From Cercis canadensis (taxonomy: Eukaryota; Streptophyta; Magnoliopsida; Fabales; Fabaceae), in the NCBI GenBank assembly GCA_003255065.1, contig QAOA01005732.1, forward strand, positions 281,244 through 345,243: a stretch of DNA of 64,000 nucleotides. The letters run 5' to 3'. The notes below the pieces were generated by a model, which was not told the origin of the DNA, made no database searches, and worked only from the letters and a program-made list of their open reading frames with translations. Of the stretch, positions 23,270-34,938 are shown piece by piece. The translations under genes were made by a program, and so were the position numbers. Every line of letters begins with the position of its first letter. The first letter of the stretch is position 1.

Positions 23270-24297
23270 GATCCTTGTCCTCAAGGATCTGCTTCAACTT
23301 CCTCTTCATGAGGCTCGTTAGCATTGAGCATGAGGAGTTGTGGTCTCTTGCATCTATGACCTACTGTAAAGCATTCATTGCAGTTAAAACACAACCCATT
23401 TTCCTGTCATTGCTGCATCTCAACCCATGTTAGCTTCTTCACTCCTGGTGGTACATTTTTCTCCGTCATGTTGTAGGTTCCTTCACTAGGGCGTTCCAAG
23501 TAAGGCTCACTGGTGCGTTCACTGGTGTGCTCACTAGAGTATATCAACTTTAGCTGTTGGGCATTCAGATCATCCTTCATTCTCGCATAATCCACAGCCT
23601 CTTGAAGAGTTTTGGGTTGCTGTATATGCACCTCGCCTGCGATCTCATCTTTCAACCCACCTACGAAGGCTCCAATCAATGCCTTTTGAGGCTAGTCTTG
23701 CATTCGGTTGGCCAAACGCTCAAACTCTTGTAAGTAGTTGTGCATTGACCCAGTGTGTTTAATCTGTGTGAGTGCCTCATTGAAGTCCTTAAACTCGGTA
23801 GGCCCAAATCTAGTGATTAGCTTTTTTATGAACATCACCCATATTACCACCGTTCCCTCCATTATGTGGGTATGTTGCAACCATTGGTTAGCTTCGCCCT
23901 CCATGTGAAAAAAGGCCAAGGGCACTCATTGCTCATCTGGAGCTCCTTGGTATTGAAAAAATTGGCATACCCAATGTAGCCATTCCGTCGAATCCGTACC
24001 CGCATTGCGGGGGAAATCCATTTTGATATATCGGGGTATAGCGTGTTTGCTGCCCTCTACCGCTTTGGGCTTTAAGACTGTCCGAGGTTGTTCTTCCTCC
24101 ACCTCCCCTCTCGATAGTTGGCCAATGATCTTAGCCAGTGCATCTTTCACCTCTTTGAACTGGTTGTTAACTTCCTTGAACTGGTTATTCATGGAAGTTC
24201 CTATCCCTTGTATTTTTGCCTCTATCCCTTGGACCTTCCCTGTCAACCCTACAACTTCTCCTTCCAACCGCTCAAGCCTTTCCTTATGGGATGCCAT
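23270..24297 (-). pseudogene. gag of the TR-GAG element, with three in-frame stops
   Basis: Starting at the ATG at 24297, just after the primer site, one - strand frame runs about 340 codons. An N-terminal coiled-coil-like stretch (HKERLERLEGEVVGLTGKVQ and the repeated NNQFKEV) is followed by the capsid region (TEWLHWVCQFFQYQGAP, GEANQWLQ, FGPTEFKDFNEALTQIK, YLQEFERLANRM) and a zinc knuckle (CFNC...GHRCKR near 23345-23385). The frame ends just before the polypurine tract. In-frame stops are at 23926-23928, 23692-23694 and just before the zinc knuckle. No frameshift was found, so the damage is point changes only. It resembles gag of gypsy elements that use a Met primer. It would supply capsid protein if intact. 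Confidence 0.85.
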
Positions 24298-24300
24298 TTG

Positions 24301-24312
24301 GCTCTGATACCA
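24301..24312 (-). other. Primer-binding site, initiator tRNA-Met type
   Basis: TGGTATCAGAGC on the - strand, two bases from the end of the right (5') LTR, the standard plant Met primer site. Confidence 0.9.
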
Positions 24313-27044
24313 AATGTTACAACTCAAGTAACCGAAACTATAGTTTATTGATTGAAAGCGTTTACACCATACTTCCTATGCTTAAATAGCATAATTATCA
24401 ACCACTACACTACAACTGCTACCCATAGAGACTTCTACTAGGACTCTACTACTGCTATATGACTCTACTAGCTGAACCAAATAACTATTGCTATTAGATA
24501 GATCAACCAGATAACAACTGAACCATACCCTTAAGCTGGCTTGTTTCTCCATGGAGCTGCTGTATCAAATTGGCTAACATTACATCAAATGTTTGTGTTT
24601 GAAGTTCCCATTATTGTCATTAGCAATTTAGCAGATGGTGTTATGGGTTTCTTAACTTTCTTATTTTCTAGAAATGGTGTTTAGGGACTGTTTCTTGAAA
24701 CTGTCATGAAAATATATTTTATGATTAAACAAAACTTTTTTCCTTCTCTAGAATTTGACAAGTAAGAAGTCGTGGAATTTAATTGTTTAGATATTGTTAT
24801 ATTTCGCGTGAAGCTGGCAGGATACGATCCCTTGTAGGATAATTGTCTAACCATCAAATATTTGTGTTTGTAGTTCCCATTTATGTCATTAGTAGAGGGT
24901 GTCATGTGTTTATGAACTTCTTGATTTCTGGAAATGGCTTTTGGAGACTGTTTAAGAAAAATAAATCTTTAGACTTAAATAAGCTTTTTCACTCTCTAGA
25001 ATTTGACATTACCAAAGTCTAAAATAATGTATCTTGGTTGTTGGGATCTTATCCCAGTAAATTATGCCTCTCTAAGCACATGTCAGCACCTATCATCACT
25101 GCTTTCATTCTGTAATCTTTTATGATTGGGTTTACTTTGGCTTACTGTTGTACTTTATTGAAAATATTGTGAACTTCCATTGCTTGTCCACTTGATCTTT
25201 GAACATCTCAGAATGAATGTTTGAATGAATGATGTCTAAATTTTCTGATATCTATTTTTATTTCAATGAATGTTTGAATTTATTGAACCCATCCAACTTT
25301 CCTTTGTTTTTTTGCCACTGATTTCCCATATGCTTTCCTTTGTTTTTTTGTTTATGGTTTGATGGTTTCCTTTATATTTCTATACGAGTATTTGCCTATT
25401 TAGGATGTTAGCCACTATATTTTTTTTTACTATCTCATTCTGCTATATTGATGGTTTCCTCTCAATTGAATGTAATGAAAATTTTTAAATGAAATTATTT
25501 TCTTGATTAGATAAATTATGGACTCTGTGACTATGAATCAAAGTATTAATTTGAATGATAATGAACTGAAAATTGCTATGAATGAATCGATTTCAACAAT
25601 TGGAGGTTATGGGCATGGGGTGGTTGCTAAAAGGCCTAGACAATTCTCTGATGTTTGGAATTATGTTACAAAAAAATGATTGGTAAAGATGAGATACAAA
25701 TGACAGAATGTAATGCATGTAAAATAAAGTATAAATGTGGGGGTAAAGAATACGAGACTTCTATGCTAAGATGTCATATACCAAGATGCAAACTTATAAA
25801 GTTCTATGATGTGGGACAAATGATTGTTGATGCTGATGGGAAAATGAAGTCTAAAAAAATAAACAAAAAAATTGCACGTGAGTTATTAGCCAATGCAATT
25901 ATCAAACATGATTTGCTTTTTTCATTTGTTGAATATGATGGCATTAGAACTTGGGTGAAGTACTTAAATCCTAATGTTGTTCATATTTCAAGAAATACTC
26001 TTGTTGTTGACATTACAAGAATCTATTTGAGGGAGAAAGAGAAACTTTAACAAAATTTGGCAAAGAATAAGAATAGAATTTGTTTAACTTTAGATGTGTG
26101 GACTACATGCATTAGTGAATGTTACATTTGCTTAATTTGTCATTTTATTAATGATAATTGAAAATTGAACAGTAAAATTCTTAGTTTTGCTCATATGTCT
26201 CCTCCACACTCAGGGGTTAAATTATTTGTAAAATTGAATGAATGTTTGAAGGAATTGAGGAGTGAGAAAAATATTTTTTCTCTGACTTTGGATAATGCAT
26301 CTAGCAATGAAAATATGCAAGATATTTTGAAAGAGCAATTGTCTTTGCATGATAGCTTGTTATGTGAAAGAAAGTTTTTTCATGTTTGTTGTTCAGCTCA
26401 TATATTGAATCTTATTGTCCAAGAAAACTTGAAAGTGGCTAGTATAACTTTGAACAAAATTAGAGAACATGTCAAGTATGCGAAAAGTTCAGAAAATAGG
26501 ATGCAAAATTTTGAGGAATGTGTGAAGGAAGTTGGTAATATTGACACTAGTGTTGGCTTGCGCTTGAATGTGTCTACCAATTGGAATTTAACATATTCGA
26601 TGTTAGATAGTGCCATCAAATATAAAAAGATTTTTGCTTCTCTTCAATTAAATGATAAAAATTATAAATATTGTCCTTCATTTGAAGAATAGAAAATATG
26701 AGAGAAAATATATGAGTTCCTATAGCCATTTTATGAGACTGCAAACTTAATCTCTGGCTCTTCTTATCATACATCAAATTTGTATTTTATGCAACTTTGA
26801 AAAATTAAAGTTTTGTTAAAGAACAACTTGGTGTGTGAAGATGTGGTGATAAATGATATGTGTAGAAGGATGCAAGGGAAGCTTGACAAATATTAGAATC
26901 AATACAGTATGGTGCTTGTCACAAAATACCTGAAGATCACTACTACACGGATGACAGACTTAAAGAAAAAGACTAGTTTTCAAAAGAAAACTTGGAGTCG
27001 CCCCTAATTATATTAAGAAAATGAAAAATAATTGGAAAACTCAT

Positions 27045-27671
27045 TTTTTAAATAAAAAAATGATCTGCGAACCAGAGAAGGTTCATGAATCTGTTTATGC
27101 ATGGGGAATGTCTTAAGCACCCCACAACATCGGTCAAAAGACGGTTACCCTAAATTAGTTGTATGAATAGAATATGACAAAAAATGTATATTTTATTTAC
27201 CCTAGAATAATAAATTGTTACAAGAATATCTGATGAAAATAAAAATAAAAAAATTAAACGTGCAATGCATGAATTTTCTTCCGAGACTTAAATCCTTCCA
27301 CCCATTCATCGCATAAAGCGACTATCCAGGGTGGCGCTACCTTCACCTAGATCGGATNTTTTTAAATAAAAAAATGATCTGCGAACCAGAGAGGGTTCAT
27401 GAGTCTGTTTATGCATGGGGAATGTCTTAGGCACCCTACAGCATCTGTCAAAAGACGATTACCCTAAATTAGTTGTATGAATAGAATATGACAAAAAATG
27501 TATATTTTATTTACCCTAGAATAATAAATTGTTACAAGAATATCTGATGAAAATAAAAATAAAAAAATTAAACGTGCAATGCATGAATTTTCTTCCGAGA
27601 CTTAAATCCTTCCACCCATTCATCGCATAAAGCGACTATCCAGGGTGGCGCTACCTTCACCTAGATCGGAT
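27045..27671. repeat. 313-bp direct duplication flanking a single N
   Basis: 27045-27357 and 27359-27671 are near-identical, with about seven differences confined to the first third, and are separated by one N at 27358. Since other Ns in the window show the same pattern, this is most simply two contig ends that overlap but were not merged. Confidence 0.85.
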
Positions 27672-28389
27672 AGAGAAAGGCATCTCATATAGGACTGACT
27701 CACCCTATCCTCCCATGATAAGTGAAAGGGCATACGGATATTACGCTGTACATGTATTATTATTTTTTATATGCAGTGCAAATACATGATTTTAAATATT
27801 ACAAAACTTGTCTCAAAATCTAAGTACTGAGAAATATTAATTTACATAAAAAAAATAAATAAAACAATATTCTTGCTCCAAGCTTGCAACTAGGTATCTT
27901 CCGGTTAGGCCTTTCGATTTGCTCATACTCATAATTACTATGAGTTGTATCCAATGATGCTCATGAATATACCAAAACACAGGTTAGGTAAGATTTAAAA
28001 CAAATCTACCTAAGTGACCTAAACATTTAATCTCCACATGCTTTAAAATGGAATAATCCAAAATCATCAAAAAATGCACAAACAAACTCTAAACGACCCT
28101 TAGAATAGTGCCAACACTGCATGAGGATCAAACCCAAAACAACATGACACATAGAACCTTAAACAATTGATAAAAATAAATGCAAAATAGCAAAAACACT
28201 AGAAAATAAATACACTTACGAGAATGACAGCTACACATAAACAAAATACACTAAGAAAAGAGGCATAATACACCAGGATAGCCACCAAACATACCCAAAA
28301 CCACCATTTTTATCGAGACAAATCCGAAAAAAGTTCAAAGAATTCACATACTCATTAGTTATCCAAAAAATAGTTGTGTTTGAGTCAAA

Positions 28390-29290
28390 ACCAAGAGCAA
28401 ACTAGACATGCCAAAATTTTAAAAATTGTACACATTGAAGCCACACATCTTACAATTCAAATAAAACTAAAATCACTTAATTTGGAGTTGTACAACTTCA
28501 GAAAGAAATAAAAGACCGAACACTGCTAGAGATAGGGCATCAGTGTCAGTGTAACATTGAACAATTATGTTCAAACCAAAACTGGTAGTAAACTAGACAT
28601 GAAAAAAATATAAAAATTAAACAAATTGAAAAAATTCATCTTATGGTTCTAAAGAGATAAGAACCATGCAATTCGGAGCTGTACAACTTTAAAAAGAAAT
28701 AAAAGAACAAACACTGCCAGAGATAGGGCATCAGTGTCAGTGCAATATTGAGCACCTATGTTCAAACTAAAACTGGTAGTAAACTATATATGAAAAAAAT
28801 TTAAAAATTACACACATTGAAAACATGTATCTTATGGTTCTAAAGAGATAAGAACCATGCAATTTGGAGCTGTACAACTTTAGAAAGAAATAAAAGAACA
28901 AACACTGCCAAAGATAGGGTATCAGTGTCAGTGCAACATTGAGCATCTATGTTCAAACCAAAAATGGTAATAAACTAGACATGCAAAAAAATCTTAAAAT
29001 TTCACACATTGAAAACATGCATCTTATAGTTCTAAAGAGACAAGAACCATATAATTCGGAGCTTTACAACTTCAGAAAGAAATAAAAGACCGAACACTGC
29101 TAGAGATAGGGCATAAGTGTCAGTGCAACATTGAGCAGCTATGTTCAAACCAAAACTGGTAGTAAACTAGACATTCAAAAAATCTAAAAATTATGGACAT
29201 TGAAAAAAATGCATCTTATGGTTCTAAAGAGACAAGAAGTGCTAAATTATGAGTTCTGTAGCTCCAGAAACAAACCAAACACTGCCTATT
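28390..29290. repeat. ~191-bp minisatellite inside the solo LTR
   Basis: Four to five tandem units, each with CTAGACATG...ACACATTGAA...CATCTTA...GGTTCTAAAGAGA...GGAGCTGTACAACTT...AACACTGC. The AACACTGC anchor recurs at about 28519, 28711, 28901 and 29093 (spacing 190-192). The sibling LTR at 7403 has fewer and more diverged units. Confidence 0.8.
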
Positions 29291-31003
29291 GCTAGAGTTG
29301 TCTAACAGGATCTGAGAATTCACCATTTAGACAGCTCTTTTAACAAAGTAAGAAGAAAATATCATGCTCACTCAGGGCATAGAATTCAATGACACAATGA
29401 AAAATAGTACATGGAACTCAACATAGATAGCTTAGGCATAGCACAGAGAAATGATTTAAATTAGTATCTCACGGTACAAAAGAAACAATAACATAATTGT
29501 TGCATGAACATTTATTCATCAATTAGCACCCATGCCTTGTCACCACTACCACATCAAATGATTGATTAAACACAAAAAACCTGAAGTTAAATTCACTAGA
29601 GCATCATGATAGCTACATTCTTCAAGTTAAAGTAATCATAGGAAACCACAAGCATCAACATTGCCAAACGTAAATGAGAACAACCAACTTTTATCCAATG
29701 ACAATTAACTATCAAGCTTAAACTTTGACTTCTCAAGGTTGCACAAAATCATACCAACACATAAATGCAAATAATGGCAGGAACACCAAGCTTCAAGAGA
29801 ATTGGTTAGCCAATATCACCTAAAAGAATGATCAAACTCCAATTCAATCCCTAAGTAGCTAAACTAATTTAATTAACATACTAAATACTTGCAGCCATTA
29901 GCCATTACAAAACTTAATGCTAATCTCAAATTGGTTTGCAAATACCACAATTGTCCTTAAAGGAATAAACAATAACTTCAAGATGACATTGCAGCTATGA
30001 AACATTTTTTGTGTCATACAAATCAAGAGAACAATAGCGAAGAATTGAGAAACAAATGAAAGCCATCTCCCAGAACGCCTAAACACATGCATAGTTATGC
30101 AAACAAACATCTATTTGAATTAATAAAGTAGAACCTTGCATTCAACAACAAATAAAATGGTAGCACTCATTTAAGGAGAACAAAATCCAATGCAAATTGC
30201 TTAAAATGATAAGTTGAACACCTTAAAATGGTAATATAGAATGAACAAAATATGACTTATCATCCCAGCATCCAAAAATCAAGCAAAAAAAAAAATAATA
30301 ATTAACACTTGTCCATTTAAATTGCTCATAAAAAACCGAATAACAAGATCTCAAGAAAAAAGGAAAACAAGGTGAAACCAAATTCAATAAAAATTAGATT
30401 TAACTCAATAATAAGAGAAACATGACCAATTGTGATACAAGCAAACAAAAGTAAGCACAAAAATAGAGATAACCCCATCGAACCTAACACCCCAAAGCCA
30501 AAATATCCAATGAATAAATAAACAACCAAAATATTAAACCAAATGAAAGCTAACCGAGCAGCAGAAATAAAAAGAAATGAATAGAAAAATCCACCTCCAA
30601 ACCTCAAATCAGTATTCAAAAAAAGCATTAAGCACTCATGGAAAAAAAAAAACTTTCAAGGTCAAAACCTCCATCATAGAGCTATCAATATTTATAAACA
30701 TTTAAATCCATTACCAAAAGAAAGAAAGATTAAACCAAATATTTACATAATTGGAACAGAGCATAGCATAACATAGCAACATCCACAAAGGGAAAGAACT
30801 TCGACCATACCTGTGAGAGCTAAATTTCACTGCCGTCGACCATTGTACGTATGAACTTTGTCGCTGCTCTGCTCACCTTCTTCAGCTCTCTCCAACACTC
30901 TTAGAAAAGATGAAGCCAAAAAGAAAAATGGAATCCCCTCTGTCACACTCCATTGCTCTCTCAAGTTTTTGGTCTTTGCACCCACAAAACTGAATGGGTT
31001 TTG

Positions 31004-31037
<34 letters not shown>

Positions 31038-32855
31038 NTTTTTTTTTTTTTGTATGCGTTTTTTCTCACCTATAATGCTTTTTCTGCTGCTCTACTTCTT
31101 GGTGAAAGGTTCTCTCTCTGCTTCTCTGCCCTTTGCTCACGTCCTCTCCAAAAATGTCTCTGCCTTCTATTTCTGAAATCCCTTATCTCCCTTTGCGGAA
31201 TATGTTGATGTCATTTTGCTCTTGCTCTGCTAAGTGCTCTCATTCAAAGGAAACTGTTTCTCTCTTTGCTCCCCTTCTCATGTTGCTCTCTTTCCCCTTA
31301 AGATATTTTTCTTTCTTTTCACTTGATTTCCCAATTTGCCCAAATGGTAACTATTGCCCATCATCCTTCTTCCTTTTTTTTATTTGTTTTCCTTATTTAG
31401 TTGTTTAGTCATTTACTTGAAATAATAATAATTTAAAGATTGGACCAATGGGGAGAGAAGGAAATTTATTCCTTGCTTTTCTATTGGCTCTTTTAGGTAC
31501 AATGATGCAACAATTATTTTACAAAATGTATTTATATTTTTTTTCTATTATTTACAAAAACTAAAAAAATAAAAGATGGGCCAAATAAAAAATGGGCTAA
31601 GTTGACCAATGATTGGACTTAGGGTTTCTTTAATCACAAAAACCCAAACAATAAAAAAAAAAATTTAGAATTAGCAATTAAGAATTTATTTCTCTTTTTT
31701 TTTTCATATACTTTTAAACCATAAGAAAAATCCTAACAAAATACGGTGTCTACAGTGCTTGCATTTGGGGCTGTTCTTGACTCATGCATAAAGCTTTCAA
31801 TGTTAGAGTATTTTTATTCAAATGTTGACAGTGATCCTACCAAATGTCAAGAGAAGTTGTCCCTTGCTAAGACAAAGTTGTACAAGCTTTTTGAGCAATA
31901 TTCCAACGCTAATGTACAAATTTCTTCTCAATTTCAATCTTTTATCTCATTTACACCTAGGACAAGTGTAGGAAGAACATGAAACAAAGGCAAAAAAAAT
32001 AATTGATGTAAGTATTCTAATAATTTTTTTTTCTTGTATTATCTAATTTGTTTCTTTATTATTTTTTTTGTGATAACATGCTTCAATTAATGTAAGAAAT
32101 TAAGGTATGGATCTTTATTTGGAGGAGTCAAAGCTTGAGTTTAGGTATTATGAAGATTTGAATGTATTGGAGTATTGAAAGAATTATAGGTATCGGTATC
32201 CAACTCTTGCACTAATGACATGTGATGTTTTAGCTGTCCCTATAACTACTGCTGCATCAGAATCAACATTTTCTATTAGTGCCCATGTGCTCAACAAGTA
32301 TAGAAGTTGTACCCTTCCTAAAAAAATGCAAGCTCTTATTTGCACTCGTAATTGGTTGCATGGTTACGCTAATGGTAATTTTATTGACAAATTATTTGCA
32401 CTATATTATTTATTTGGTTGAAACTTTGGTTTATTATGATTTCAATTTTTAATTACTCTTATCTTTGTGTCTTGTATATGTAGATAATGAAGATTGTGCA
32501 AATTTTAAAATAATTTTGTCACAAAACGGATCAAATGTTATTTTAGATATGATTGAATATGAAGGAAAAGTAAAAGAAGAAGATGATTTGAATGATGTGA
32601 TAGTTGATGAATTTTGAAGAACTTTGTATGATTTGTTTTAAAGATTATGTTGCCATGTTAGTATTGGTTTTCTTAGACTTGTCTTTTGATGATTGTTTGT
32701 TACTTTGTTAGACTATTTAATTAGTTTTGGTCATATTGGATGATTTGAATTATCCTGTCCCGTTTGACAGCTCTATTAGTAGGTTTGAACAAAATGGAAA
32801 CATACAATAAATCAATATTTCATTATAAGATTAATAAAAAAAAATATTTCATTAA

Positions 32856-33694
32856 GGCTCTGTTTGAGAGTTTTTTTGGAGGGGAGAGGAGAGGAGAGGA
32901 GAGGAAAGGGAGGGAAAGGAAGGGAAAGGAAAGGGAGGGGTTTTCCTCTCCTTTGTTTGGATGATTAAAATGAGGAAAAGGAAAGGAAAGGGAAGGAAAT
33001 GTCTTATTGTAAAATATTTTTACTAGTTTACCCTTTATTATCTTTTCACTCTTTTTTTCTAATTCAATTTTTTAATTATAAATGTAATTATTATTTATTT
33101 ATTAAAAAATAAAAATTGACAATAACCGAATTCATACTCTAATTAAGTACATTTTCATAAAAAAGTAAAATTTCATAAATATTAAATTATTAATATATAA
33201 TATACACTTATTGCTTCTAATGAGTCATAAAAAAATTAATATACTATATATTTTCAAAAAGAAAATAAACTGTGCATCTGAAAAATTATGCAAATTCTAT
33301 TGCTTTATGGGTTGCAATTAATTAAATTAGAGTGATGATAAAAGGGATTATTTATAATTTTTTTCATTAGATGGATATAATTAAAATTTTTAATTAGAAA
33401 TATAAAAGAATTACAATTTAAACATAAAACTTCAACTTTTTTGCTTTCTTTTCTTATCCAACAATTCAATGGTGGCAGACAGTATGGGTAAATTAGTAAA
33501 TTAATTCTCTACCCCTCCAAACCCCCCAATTTGGGGGGTTGAAATTTGTGAATGAAAAAAGGAGTGCAAGGGTCAAAGTTTAACCCTTGGTCTCCTTCCC
33601 CTTTCAAACTTAAAACTCCCAAACAAGGGAGTGGACTCTCTCATTCCTCTCCTCTCCTCTCCTTTCCCCTCCAAAAGAACTCCCAAACATACCC
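32856..33694. mobile_element. MITE, PIF/Harbinger (Tourist)-like, second copy
   Basis: An 839-bp element. The left end is GGCTCTGTTTGAGAGTT and the right end (reverse complement) GGGTATGTTTGGGAGTT, followed by the same GGAGGGGA...GGAGAGG subterminal tract as the copy at 13398. The target duplication is TAA (32853-32855, 33695-33697). The unfilled version of this exact site is at about 44270-44280, where TTTCATTAAAAGATATC is uninterrupted, which proves the insertion. Confidence 0.92.
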
Positions 33695-34386
33695 TAAAAG
33701 ATATCAAAAACTACAATTCTCTAAAAACTCTCAGTTCCAAGTTCTAATTATACTCAAACTTCTAAAAAAAAAGATCAAGAAAGTCGGTATTTCTTAGCTA
33801 TCTTCTCTTCAACACTCTAGCAATTGTCTTTGTCAGCATCTCAAATATTTTCTCCACAACCATCTCTCAACACTACTTTCTCAGACGCGCTGCTACTACT
33901 GAAGTTTTTCTCCAAGGCCAATAATCCTTTTATTATGTATAGTGTCATATGTCTTTTATGCTTCCACAAGCCCATGTAGCTAAAAACATAATAAACTTAT
34001 CAATAGAACAAGTCATTTGAATCCAAAATGATAGTCTACTTATGATCAAAACTCAAAATACAGGTGTAAACTTTGCGCAATTGATATACAAGTTGTAGTA
34101 AAAAGTAGAAAAATTCTAAAGAGGAAGCAACCCACCAGCATCGCGGAGTGTGTCATGATTTTGTTATGTCCTTTAAATGATTGTGTAAGCAGTGTATGGC
34201 TAAAAGCTCTGAACATAACATAAGTTTTGTAGTTTGGAAAGCATAATTCCATAGGAGGACAAGAGACAACAATACTCATTATTTGCCTCTTGAGAGTGTA
34301 CATTTTTGGGTTGATAAACTTCTATTATACATAGACGTATGACATTGAACTTTTTCCATGTTAACATCAGCAAGTGGCATAATTAC

Positions 34387-34907
34387 TTGAGGTGTCAAAA
34401 TGGCTTGGGCCCGTTGGGTTGGCCCGCCCCCCGCCATGCAAAAGGGTTGGGTTGGGTTAAGGTTTTGCTGGCCCGTTTGGAAGTGGGTTTCTGACCCGCC
34501 CCGTTTGAGTCGCGGGGCGGGCTGGCCAGCCAGTCAATTCTTTTTTTTTTTTTTTAATTTCTAATCTTTATTATAAAAATTATGTTGTCATGTTGGTATT
34601 GGTCTTCTTGGACTTATTCTTTAATGATTGTTTATTACTTTGTTAGACTATTTAATTAATTTTGGTCCTCTTAGATAATTTGAATTACGTGATAAAGAAT
34701 TATTTATCATTGATTTGGTGTTTAACATTGATTTAAATTGTTATTAGTCACTAATTTATTATTTTTTTAATTTTTTTTTGGAGGGTTGGCCCGCCTAACC
34801 CACAACCCACAGTGGGTTGGGTTGAGGTTTTCTCAACTCGCCGCCCCGTTTGGGTGACGGGTTGAGGCGAGGCGGGGCGGGGCGGGCTGACCCGTTTGAC
34901 AGCACTA
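34387..34907. mobile_element. Small non-autonomous hAT element
   Basis: A 521-bp element with ends TTGAGGTGTCAAAATGG and (reverse complement) TAGTGCTGTCAAACGGG, flanked by an exact 8-bp duplication ATAATTAC (34379-34386, 34908-34915). The related unfilled site is at about 44958-44966 (GGCATAATTACCAACC). Both subterminal regions carry GGGTTGG/GGCCCGCC motifs. The middle matches the 3' non-coding part of the larger hAT element, so it is an internal-deletion derivative. Confidence 0.93.
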
Positions 34908-34938
34908 ATAATTACCAACCACATGTGAATATGATAGA

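Larger units (their letters stand above)
22946..24567 (-). mobile_element. TR-GAG-like non-autonomous LTR retroelement
   Basis: A complete small retroelement. Left LTR 22946-23250 and right LTR 24315-24567 both begin TGTTACAACTCAAGTAACCG and end TATATCA/TGTATCA in the + direction. The 5-bp target duplication is AATTG on both sides (22941-22945, 24568-24572). On the - strand the order is LTR, PBS TGGTATCAGAGC (initiator-Met type, 24301-24312), a gag frame, a polypurine tract (23251-23265), LTR. There is no pol. This is the architecture described for TR-GAG elements. The right LTR lacks about 50 bases present in the left one (roughly 23150-23210). It lies inside the hAT element. Confidence 0.9.
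26917..31754 (-). mobile_element. Solo LTR, 4.8 kb, inside the hAT transposase
   Basis: Starts TGTCACAAAA and ends GGTGTCTACA in the + direction, the same ends as the copy at 7403-10637. The flanking 5-mers are both GTGCT (26912-26916, 31755-31759), a perfect target duplication. No PBS or coding region lies inside. It is longer than its sibling, partly because of a ~190-bp tandem repeat block (about 28390-29290) and a 313-bp duplication around the N at 27358. It also has a poly-T run with an N at 31038. The pyrimidine-rich part (31090-31340) yields only low-complexity frames. Confidence 0.92.
25518..32617 (+). pseudogene. hAT transposase, decayed and interrupted by a solo LTR
   Basis: The ATG at 25518 opens a frame with a BED-type zinc finger (FSDVWNYVTKK, then ECNACKIKYKCGG and RCHIPRC). 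A frameshift in an A run at about 25670 separates the two parts. Next come VWTTCISECYICLICHFIND, the catalytic-region TLDNASSNENMQD and CCSAHILNLIVQE. Stops occur at 26048-26050, 26159-26161, about 26690 and several later. A solo LTR (26917-31754) cuts the gene. Beyond it are AFGAVLDSCIKLSMLEYFYS, the hATC dimerisation region (AVPITTAASESTFSISAHVL, RNWLHG) and, after a small intron, an acidic tail ending at TGA 32615-32617. The enzyme would cut and rejoin hAT ends. It is not functional here. Confidence 0.88.
22104..32775 (+). mobile_element. hAT transposon, 10.7 kb including later insertions
   Basis: The left end TTGAGTTGTCAAATTGGG (22104) and the right end (reverse complement TAGAGCTGTCAAACGGG, ending 32775) are hAT-type inverted ends. 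The flanking 8-mers are TTGGTAGG (22096-22103) and TTAGTAGG (32776-32783), one difference. The left subterminal region has the family's GGGTTGG/GGCCCGCC-rich motif seen in three other hAT copies here. Inside are a decayed hAT transposase (25518-32617), a TR-GAG retroelement and a 4.8-kb solo LTR. Without those two the element is about 4.2 kb, a normal size for an autonomous hAT. Confidence 0.88.

Noticed and set aside
24005-24351. Two + strand frames of 77-100 residues
   Set aside because: They are antisense shadows of the TR-GAG gag on the - strand, which has recognisable motifs.
27045-27671. A biological tandem duplication inside the solo LTR
   Set aside because: The two copies meet at a single N, and other Ns show the same pattern, so an assembly artefact is the simpler reading.
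30826-31408. Frames with poly-Phe or poly-Lys runs around an N
   Set aside because: Produced by a poly-T run and CT-rich LTR sequence; no protein family fits.
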